In this document: piece by piece, positions 7,354 through 13,078 of the stretch
Position numbering within the stretch: the stretch's first letter is position 1
Layout: each line of letters starts with the position of its first letter
DNA from: Planctomycetota bacterium
Lineage (GTDB): Bacteria; Planctomycetota; UBA1135; UBA2386
Direction: 5' to 3'
Assembly: GCA_020425885.1 (NCBI GenBank)
Contig: JAGQRA010000967.1
Span: 1 to 14,941, forward strand
DNA: 14,941 nucleotides
Notes under the pieces: generated by a model
Databases searched by the model: none
What the model saw: only the letters and a program-made list of their open reading frames with translations
What the model was told of the DNA's origin: nothing
Made by a program: the position numbers and the translations under genes

Positions 7354-7394
7354 GCGCCCGACCGGTGTCGGGCGCGGTGCCTTCTTAGCGAAGG
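7354..7394 (-). promoter_or_regulatory. Tandem hairpins in the top6B leader
   Basis: GCGCCCGAC (7354-7362) pairs perfectly with GTCGGGCGC (7367-7375) around a 4-base loop. Four bases further, CCTTC (7380-7384) pairs with GAAGG (7390-7394) around a 5-base loop. Both lie just upstream of the top6B ribosome binding site. They could form a regulatory leader or attenuator, or the first could be an operator. No known riboswitch class was recognised. Confidence 0.4.
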
Positions 7395-7666
7395 TGGGGG
7401 GCGTTCGTCCAGACCGGATTGCGGGTGGGGTGGGCGGTGGCCGGCTGGGCGCGATTCGGGTGGCTGCAACCGTGCTCGTACTCCTGCCGAAGCTCTTACT
7501 GCAAAGAGCAGCCCGGCTACCGATGCCGTGCATGCCGGGTTACCCGGAGAGAGAAGACTGCTAATCCGGAGCGACGAAGCTCAGCCCGACGTGCCCGCCG
7601 GTGTCTGCCCGTGCCTGCCCGTTCGATCGTGAGGATGGGAAGTGCGGCCTCAACCCCCGCGACCAG
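7395..7666. other. Divergent intergenic region between top6B and the PKD-protein gene
   Basis: There is no supportable gene here. It contains a G-rich plus-strand stretch (7423-7449: GGGTGGGGTGGG, then two GG pairs and a GGG). It also holds several short inverted repeats: GCTCTT/AAGAGC (7492-7497 and 7504-7509), CCCGGC/GCCGGG (7512-7517 and 7534-7539) and CCGGGT/ACCCGG (7535-7540 and 7542-7547). TGCCCG occurs three times near 7593-7621. Promoters for both flanking genes must lie here or nearby, but I could not identify convincing -35/-10 pairs. Confidence 0.5.
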
Positions 7667-9760
7667 GTGCAACGACTCCCCTTCCTCGCCGCGTTCTCAT
7701 GCCTCACCGCCGCCCCGGTCGTCGCGCAGTCGAGCGTCGTCATTCCGGTCGGCTTCGCCTCCACTCCGGGCAACTCGGCCAACTACTACCCCTGGGGCAC
7801 ATCGGCGTCGGGGTGGAACGGTCTGCGCCTGTTGGCGACGTATGGCGCCGTGAACTTCACCGGTCAGAACATCACCGCGCCGATCCTGATCGATCGCCTG
7901 CAGTGGCGCCCCGACGACCAAGCCCCGGCCGTGAGCGGCGGCACCTTCACCGTGGCCACGGTCGAGATGTCGACCTCCCCCGTTGGCTGGCGTGCGGTGA
8001 CGACGAACATCGCGGCCGATCACGGTCCGGATCGAGCCGTGGTCTACAGCGGCCCGGTCGTGTATGCGCCGACGACCGGCGGCATCTCCTGGACGCCGCA
8101 GTCGAGGTGTGTCGACGTCACGCTGACGTCGCCGTTCCTCTACGACCCCTTGGCCGGCGATCTGGTCATCGACGTCTACTATCCGAGCTGGTCGTTCGTC
8201 GGCGGCACGCTCGGCGGATTGGACGTGGTTGATTCGACTCCGTCGGCATCGCGCGTCTATGGGACATCGTCCTATCCGGGCGGCAACGGAACGACGCTGC
8301 ATCACGGTCTGGTGGTCGAGGTCGACTACGTGCCCGGAGTGGGGCTCCACGCCGGCTTCACCGCGGACGTCACGGGTGGCAACTCGCCGCTCTCGGTGAA
8401 CTTCACCGACCACAGCCACACGAGTTCCCCGGGCGGCGTCACCTCCTGGCTGTGGGACTTCGACAACGACGGCACCGTGGACTCGACCCTGCAGAACCCG
8501 ACGCACACCTTCACGGCCTGCGGCGCCTACGATGTCTCGCTGACGGTGATCGACGGCGTCCATCCGAACGACACGAAGCTGCGGGCGGCCTACATCGTGA
8601 CCGACGCCGTCGCCGCGGACTTCGACGATCACGTGATCGCTTCCCTGGTCATTCAGTTCACCGACATGACGACCGGACCGGCGACGAGTTGGGCATGGGA
8701 CCTCGATGGCGACGGCACGGTCGACACGACGCTGCGCAACCCGGCCTGGCCCTATCCCACCTCCGATCCGGTCGACGTGACCCTGACCGCCTCGCGCCTG
8801 TGCGGGACGGCCGACACGATCACCCGGACCATCCGCCCGGTGCAGATGCTGTCGGCCTCGTTCATCGGGCTCGGCGTCACCGGCGCACAGGGGTGGGTGA
8901 TGCTCTTCGATGTCGACGTCACCGCGCCCCTGGGCCTGGCGATCTCGGCCTTCTCGGTGAACGCCATTGCCCCCGCCAACTCGCCGTTGGCACTCGACAT
9001 CTATCAGGCCTCGGACTCCTATCTCGGCAACGAGGCCGACCCGGGCGCGTGGCAGTTGGTCAGCCAGGCCACGGGCACGATCTCCGGCTACGGTCAGCCT
9101 ACGTTGGCGACGCTGGCGAGACCGGTCTACCTGCCCCCCGGATCTCACGGGCTGGCGATGCAGTTCATCGGTGGCGGCCCCGCCGTGATGGACTCCCGCG
9201 GCAACCAGATCTTCGCGAACGGCGAACTGACGTTGTCCTTCGGTGCGGCGCGAACGTCATCCCTCGGCTCCCCGTTCGCGACGGGCTCGACGGCGCCGAG
9301 GTACTGCTGTGACAGCACCGTCTGGTACGACACGTTCGCGGTCAGCGGATCGGCAGGCTACGGCTTCTTCGGTCGCGGCTGTCCGGGAACCATGGGGATC
9401 TCGACGCTGTTGCCGAGCGGCGATCCGGTCCTCGGCACCACGCTCACGGTCACGGCCAACCATCTGCCGACCAGCTCAGCGCTGATGGTGATGGGCGTCA
9501 GCAACACCACGTCGGCGTTCGGGGCGCTGCCGTACGACCTCGCCGCGTTCGGCGCGCCCGGTTGCTGGCTGCGCGTCAGTCCGGAGATGGCGCGGCTCTT
9601 CACCGGCACGCTCAACCGCGCCGACTGGGTGCTCGGCATCCCGAACAACGGGCATCTGTTCGGGGTGCAGCTGTATCAGCAGGCGGCCGTGTTCGATCCT
9701 GGCGCCAACGCCGCCGGTGCCGTCGGCTCCTCGGCGCACGGCTTGATCCTCGGGCGCTGA
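7667..9760 (+). CDS. Secreted protein with two PKD domains and the shared C-terminal module
   Basis: A 697-residue exported protein of unknown ligand. The signal peptide is QRLPFLAAFSC...VVAQ (residues 2-21). Next comes a beta-sandwich region to about residue 225 and two PKD (Ig-like) domains: about 228-313 with SWLWDFDNDGTVDS and THTF, and about 315-392 with SWAWDLDGDGTVDT. Each PKD domain carries an inserted DxDxDGxxD loop (264-272 and 345-353) of the kind that binds calcium. A further beta-sandwich follows (about 393-560). The C-terminal module (about 563-697) opens with FFGRGCPG and ends with LGIPNN...YQQAAVFDP...LILGR. I chose GTG at 7667 because it places a short basic n-region before the hydrophobic core; the frame also opens at GTG 7601, which would give an unusually long n-region. 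Neither start has a good Shine-Dalgarno. A stable hairpin follows the stop. Confidence 0.82.
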   Translation: MQRLPFLAAFSCLTAAPVVAQSSVVIPVGFASTPGNSANYYPWGTSASGWNGLRLLATYGAVNFTGQNITAPILIDRLQWRPDDQAPAVSGGTFTVATVEMSTSPVGWRAVTTNIAADHGPDRAVVYSGPVVYAPTTGGISWTPQSRCVDVTLTSPFLYDPLAGDLVIDVYYPSWSFVGGTLGGLDVVDSTPSASRVYGTSSYPGGNGTTLHHGLVVEVDYVPGVGLHAGFTADVTGGNSPLSVNFTDHSHTSSPGGVTSWLWDFDNDGTVDSTLQNPTHTFTACGAYDVSLTVIDGVHPNDTKLRAAYIVTDAVAADFDDHVIASLVIQFTDMTTGPATSWAWDLDGDGTVDTTLRNPAWPYPTSDPVDVTLTASRLCGTADTITRTIRPVQMLSASFIGLGVTGAQGWVMLFDVDVTAPLGLAISAFSVNAIAPANSPLALDIYQASDSYLGNEADPGAWQLVSQATGTISGYGQPTLATLARPVYLPPGSHGLAMQFIGGGPAVMDSRGNQIFANGELTLSFGAARTSSLGSPFATGSTAPRYCCDSTVWYDTFAVSGSAGYGFFGRGCPGTMGISTLLPSGDPVLGTTLTVTANHLPTSSALMVMGVSNTTSAFGALPYDLAAFGAPGCWLRVSPEMARLFTGTLNRADWVLGIPNNGHLFGVQLYQQAAVFDPGANAAGAVGSSAHGLILGR

Positions 9761-9782
9761 CGCGCGGCATCGGCCTGGCGCG
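9761..9782 (+). terminator. Hairpin directly after the PKD-protein stop
   Basis: CGCGC (9761-9765) plus GGC (9766-9768) pair with GCC (9773-9775) and GCGCG (9778-9782), with a 2-base bulge and an ATCG loop. It begins at the base after the TGA stop. No T tract follows. It is a plausible terminator or mRNA-stabilising stem. Confidence 0.4.
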
Positions 9783-9804
9783 CGCTGCGGTCGACGATCG
9801 GTGG

Positions 9805-9833
9805 TCGAGACGCCGGCGGCCAAGGGGTACACT
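9805..9833 (+). promoter_or_regulatory. Weak sigma-70-like promoter upstream of the beta-helix gene
   Basis: TCGAGA (9805-9810) and TACACT (9828-9833) are 17 bases apart; each matches 4 of 6 consensus bases. They lie 113 bases before the ATG at 9946. A short palindrome, CGCCGA-A-TCGGCG (9855-9867), follows in the presumed leader and could be an operator. The spacing is good but such matches occur by chance. Confidence 0.3.
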
Positions 9834-9945
9834 GTGCCGACATGCATGCGCCGCCGCCGAATCGGCGCGCGGACCCTTCCAGGCCGTGGCGACCCGAAAG
9901 TCGTCCTGCTGCCACTCCGACCCTGTCCCACCTCTCGAGATCACC

Positions 9946-11349
9946 ATGAAGCCGAACTCGTTCCTCGTCGCCGCGGCGTTGTTGTCCGTTGCCGCGATCC
10001 CGGCGCAGACCGTCACGCATTACTGGATCGATGCCACCAACGGCAACGATGCCAACTCGGGCACCCAGGCACAGCCCTTCAAGTCGCTGACCTGGGCGCT
10101 CGGCACCCAGGCCAATGACCTCCACATCCACGTGCTGCCCGGCGTCTACAGCCCGACCAACACCGGCGACTTCTTCGACGCGGTGGCCAATGCGCCGGCG
10201 CAGATCAGATTGCGCGCCTACCAGAACCTCAGGATCACCGGTGTCGACAAGGCCACCTGCATCCTCGACTTCGGTGCCGGCAACGGCCCATGGGGCTACT
10301 TCGACATCGGCGCCGGTTGCGTCGACATCGAGATCAGCGATCTGACGATGCGCAACGCCGGCCTGGACCCCTGGGGCAACGGCGCGATCGCGATCAACAA
10401 CGGCGCCCAGAGCGTCGACATCCACAACTGCTACTTCGAGCAGACCTACAGCACGTTGATCGTCTGGGGCGGCTTCGACGTCGCCTTCCACGACAACGTC
10501 ATCACCGACGCGGTACCGAATACGGGCCAGTGGCCGAGCGTCGGCGTCCGGGTCCGGACCACCGTGTCCTCGGGCGATCGTACCTACATCTTCAACAACA
10601 CGTTCTACGCGATCGGTCAGGGCATCTCGTGGAGCAACGATGCCAACAATCCGCAGCAGTGGATCATCAACAACGTGGTCCTCGGTGCCACCGGCAAGGG
10701 TTACCCCAACAGCGTCTACCAGGGCACCCACATCGTGTTCGAGAAGAACCTGGCCTTCAATTCGACGACCTGGAACTACGACCCGGCGATCGGTCCCAAC
10801 GGTACCGCACCGCTGCTCTCGCTGACCAACCTCGAGGTCGACCCGATGCTGACCAATCCGGTGGCCGGCGACTACTCGCCGCTCGCCGGATCGCCGTGCA
10901 TCGAGAGCGGTTCGGTGATTTCGCACCCGTACGCGATGAACGATTACGCCGGCAACAACCGCGCGGTCGACTCCGACGAGAACGGCAGCGCGATCCCCGA
11001 CCGCGGCGCGATCGAGACCACGGACATCACGCTGGTCGTCACCAACTTCGGGCAGGGCCTGACGGCGACGATCGATCCGCAGACCACGACCCCGGGCACC
11101 TGGGCCACCGGCGCGCTGTTCATGAGCCTGGATGCGGCGCCGGCCTACTACCCCTGGTTCGGCATGTTCGGACCCGATCCGTTGAGCGTGGCCATGCTGT
11201 TGGGCTATCCGGGAGTGCCGTACTCGATCACGTTCCCGGCCTTCCCCGGCCTGGATGGCATCTGGGTCAACATGCAGTTCCTCGGCGTCAAGACGATCGG
11301 CAGTGCGAACGTGCTCAAGGGAACCGGCATGGTCAAGGGACTGCTGTGA
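9946..11349 (+). CDS. Secreted right-handed beta-helix protein (DUF1565 / choice-of-anchor Q type)
   Basis: A 467-residue exported protein. Residues 1-21 are a signal peptide (MKPNSFLVAAALL..., cleavage after AIPAQ). Residues about 25-65 match the DUF1565-like opening of many parallel beta-helix proteins (YWIDATNGNDANSGT..PFKSL). Repeating short Asn-rich turns (IHNCYF, FHDNVI, FNNTFY, INNVVL, FEKNLAF) across about 125-275 are right-handed beta-helix coils of the pectate-lyase-like type. Residues about 298-357 resemble the choice-of-anchor Q end (GDYSPLAGSPCIESG ... DYAGNNR ... PDRGAIE). The last ~105 residues look like a variant of the C-terminal module in the neighbouring secreted proteins (ITFPAFPGLDG...MQFLGV). 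No catalytic residues can be assigned, so it may bind or cleave polysaccharide. The ATG at 9946 has a short GAG upstream; the open frame extends back to 9562 but overlaps the PKD gene. Confidence 0.85.
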   Translation: MKPNSFLVAAALLSVAAIPAQTVTHYWIDATNGNDANSGTQAQPFKSLTWALGTQANDLHIHVLPGVYSPTNTGDFFDAVANAPAQIRLRAYQNLRITGVDKATCILDFGAGNGPWGYFDIGAGCVDIEISDLTMRNAGLDPWGNGAIAINNGAQSVDIHNCYFEQTYSTLIVWGGFDVAFHDNVITDAVPNTGQWPSVGVRVRTTVSSGDRTYIFNNTFYAIGQGISWSNDANNPQQWIINNVVLGATGKGYPNSVYQGTHIVFEKNLAFNSTTWNYDPAIGPNGTAPLLSLTNLEVDPMLTNPVAGDYSPLAGSPCIESGSVISHPYAMNDYAGNNRAVDSDENGSAIPDRGAIETTDITLVVTNFGQGLTATIDPQTTTPGTWATGALFMSLDAAPAYYPWFGMFGPDPLSVAMLLGYPGVPYSITFPAFPGLDGIWVNMQFLGVKTIGSANVLKGTGMVKGLL

Positions 11350-11379
11350 GCTGAGCGGCCGCCACGGCATGCTGCCACC

Positions 11380-12300
11380 ATGCCCCTGGTGCCCGACGAC
11401 ATCGAGCGCATCCGTCGGCTGCGCGAGCTGTTCCTCGACGGCTCGCGCGGCTCGCGGGCGCTGCGCGACTACTGGCGCGACGAAGAGGACCTGCAAGCCT
11501 ATGACCGCGTGCTCGCGGCGCGGATCGGTTGGAAGTGGGACGCCGCGCTCGCCGAATGCGAGGCCCGCGCGTGGAGGCGGGCGGACGCCGACACCGTGCT
11601 CGACTTCGGCTGCGGCACCGGGGTCGCGGCCCGTCGGTTCGTCGCCCGTTTCGGCGCCGGCGAGGTCCTCTGTCACGATCGGTCGGCGGCCGCCATGGCG
11701 TACGCGGTGCGCGCGCTGACCGGGGTCGCGGCGCGGGCGCTGCCGGACGTCGGCGATGCGACGCCCGATGTGCTGCTCGTGAGCCACGTGTTGTCCGAGC
11801 TCGACGAGCACGGCCGCGAACTGCTGCGCGCGCTGATCGGCCGCGCCCGACGCGTGATCCTCGTCGAGTCGGGCAACCGCGCCGCCGCGCGCCGCCTCGC
11901 GGCCTTGCGCGACGAGCTGCTGCCGGAGCTGCACGTGATCGCGCCGTGCCCCCATCGCACGGCCTGTCCGACGCTCGCCAACGACGTCGACTGGTGCCAC
12001 TTCTTCGCGCCGCCACCGCCCGAGGTCTTCACCGATGGCGATTGGGTGCGCGTCGCGCGCGAGCTCGGCGTCGACCTGCGGGCCTTGCCCTATGCGTTCC
12101 TGGCGCTCGCGCGGCAGCCGAGTGCCACACCGTCGCCGCCGGACCGCGTGCTCGGCCGCGCCAGGATCCGATCGCGCGATGCGCTCGTCACGACCTGCAC
12201 GGGCGACGGGCTGCAGACGGTTGTCATCGACAAGCGGCGCGATGCGGCGGCGTTCCGCGCGCTCAGGAAGCACCCGGAGTCGCTGCGCTCGCTCGGCTGA
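11380..12300 (+). CDS. Rsm22/METTL17-family methyltransferase-fold ribosome-associated protein
   Basis: A 306-residue cytoplasmic protein of the Rsm22 family, named from the mitochondrial small-subunit protein and its human relative METTL17, which act in small-subunit assembly. The SAM-binding fold shows VLDFGCGTGVAARR (73-86), an acidic residue after strand 2 (HD, 99-100) and a VSHVLSEL segment (134-141). The C-terminal half has the family hallmark CPHRTACP...DWCHFF: C190, C196 and C206, with a later C273. This four-cysteine pattern corresponds to the iron-sulfur ligands described for METTL17. A 'PYAFLAL' segment (237-243) follows, as is typical. Bacterial function is not well established; an rRNA or ribosome-assembly role is inferred. 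The ATG at 11380 is 30 bases after the beta-helix stop, with no clear Shine-Dalgarno. It converges on the cupin gene with 6 bases between stops. Confidence 0.88.
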   Translation: MPLVPDDIERIRRLRELFLDGSRGSRALRDYWRDEEDLQAYDRVLAARIGWKWDAALAECEARAWRRADADTVLDFGCGTGVAARRFVARFGAGEVLCHDRSAAAMAYAVRALTGVAARALPDVGDATPDVLLVSHVLSELDEHGRELLRALIGRARRVILVESGNRAAARRLAALRDELLPELHVIAPCPHRTACPTLANDVDWCHFFAPPPPEVFTDGDWVRVARELGVDLRALPYAFLALARQPSATPSPPDRVLGRARIRSRDALVTTCTGDGLQTVVIDKRRDAAAFRALRKHPESLRSLG

Positions 12301-12320
12301 CCGCGATCAGCCCGGCGCGA
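12291..12320. terminator. Symmetric hairpin holding both convergent stop codons
   Basis: GGCTGA (12295-12300) pairs with TCAGCC (12307-12312) around CCGCGA. Beyond a 4-base bulge GCTC (12291-12294) pairs with GAGC (12317-12320). The Rsm22 TGA and the cupin TGA (as TCA) occupy opposite arms, so one element can serve as the 3' end of both transcripts. There is no T tract. Confidence 0.45.
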
Positions 12321-12987
12321 GCCGCCGCATGCGCTCATTGGCGCGTTCGAAGATGCCGCGGATCACGTCGCCGTTCGACGGTTCTTCGGCGAGCGACTCG
12401 GGGTTCCATTGGCTGCGTTCGGTGGCGAAGAAGTCGCCGCCGTAGATGTGGAGGCCGCCGGTGAAGCGTTCGAGCGGGTTGGTCACCGAGTGGATGGCCG
12501 ATACCGGCAACGTCGCCACGTCGCCCTCGAACAGGCACTCGACGGTGCGAGCCTGCAGCCGGCCGTCGCTGCGTTGCCAGAAGATGTTGTCCTCGCGTCC
12601 GGTGTAGATGCCGATCAACGCCCACATCAGATGATTGTGTGGCATGAGGTTCATGAGCGGCGTCCACGCCGCCGCGAAGATGGTCAGGTCGGGGGCGCGG
12701 TGGAACACCCTGAGGCCGGCCTCGTGTGGTTCGCCCACCGCCAGCAGCATCGCGCGCGGCTCGCTGACGCCGCGGGCGAGGACCTCGCGCACTGCGGCCT
12801 GAGGATCGGACTCGCGGGCGGCCGCGACGCAGTCCGCGACGAAGGCGTCGATGTCGATCATGTTCCTCTTCACGAAGGTGGTGGGAGCCGGTGTCGGGAT
12901 CGGTCCCTGACAGGATGAGAGCGCCAGCAGGCCGGTCGAACCGAGGATCAACTCCCGCCGGGTCAACTCGGATTCGCTTGCATTCAT
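12307..12987 (-). CDS. Exported cupin, cysteine-dioxygenase-like metalloprotein, probable Tat lipoprotein
   Basis: A 226-residue protein. The N-terminus combines a twin-arginine-like motif (TRRELIL, residues 9-15) with a hydrophobic stretch and a lipobox LSSC (23-26), then a Pro/Thr linker (30-37); this suggests Tat export and lipid anchoring. The cupin core shows HNH (117-119) followed by GREDN (E132), then GDVATLPVSAIHSV (H166) and GLHIYGGD (H180). This matches the cysteine-dioxygenase-like or 'predicted metal-dependent, double-stranded beta-helix' group, where three histidines hold iron and oxidise small thiols such as cysteine or 3-mercaptopropionate. Substrate is not determinable here. 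The start is ATG at 12987 with GAGGT 9 bases upstream. An internal ATG at 12861, preceded by AAGAGGAAC, could give a cytosolic form lacking the signal. It is downstream of the coiled-coil gene on the same strand. Confidence 0.8.
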   Translation of the reverse strand: MNASESELTRRELILGSTGLLALSSCQGPIPTPAPTTFVKRNMIDIDAFVADCVAAARESDPQAAVREVLARGVSEPRAMLLAVGEPHEAGLRVFHRAPDLTIFAAAWTPLMNLMPHNHLMWALIGIYTGREDNIFWQRSDGRLQARTVECLFEGDVATLPVSAIHSVTNPLERFTGGLHIYGGDFFATERSQWNPESLAEEPSNGDVIRGIFERANERMRRLAPG

Positions 12988-12988
12988 G

Positions 12989-13017
12989 GCGTGCTACCTC
13001 GGTCCTTGGCAGCACGC
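12989..13017 (-). promoter_or_regulatory. Hairpin over the cupin ribosome binding site
   Basis: On the minus strand GCGTGCT and AGCACGC (plus 13011-13017 and 12989-12995) pair across a 15-base loop. The stem ends 1 base before the ATG, and the GAGGT Shine-Dalgarno lies in the loop. Such placement could tune translation. The pairing is seen; regulation is inferred. Confidence 0.4.
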
Positions 13018-13078
13018 ACTCTATCGCGTCAGGCCTCGCCGCCGCTGCCTGGGCTTCCTGCCGTTCACGGATCGACCC

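Noticed and set aside
7324..7533. N-terminal extension of top6B
   Set aside because: The translation is Pro/Arg-rich without homology, and a GGAGG lies just before the GTG-ATG-ATG cluster at 7326-7318.
7511..7550. Possible tRNA-like fold in the intergenic region
   Set aside because: Only two mutually exclusive short hairpins form; there is no acceptor stem, T-loop consensus or CCA end.
7313..7564. An 83-codon plus-strand frame in the divergent intergenic region
   Set aside because: It overlaps the top6B start and its leader hairpins, has no ribosome binding site and no recognisable domain.
9562..9945. Upstream extension of the beta-helix gene
   Set aside because: It overlaps the C-terminal module of the PKD protein out of frame, while a signal peptide begins at the ATG at 9946.
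9676..12273. An 865-codon open frame on the minus strand opposite the PKD, beta-helix and Rsm22 genes
   Set aside because: It is Arg/Gly/Val/Asp-rich, has no recognisable domain and crosses three well-supported genes. Long antisense frames are expected in GC-rich coding DNA.
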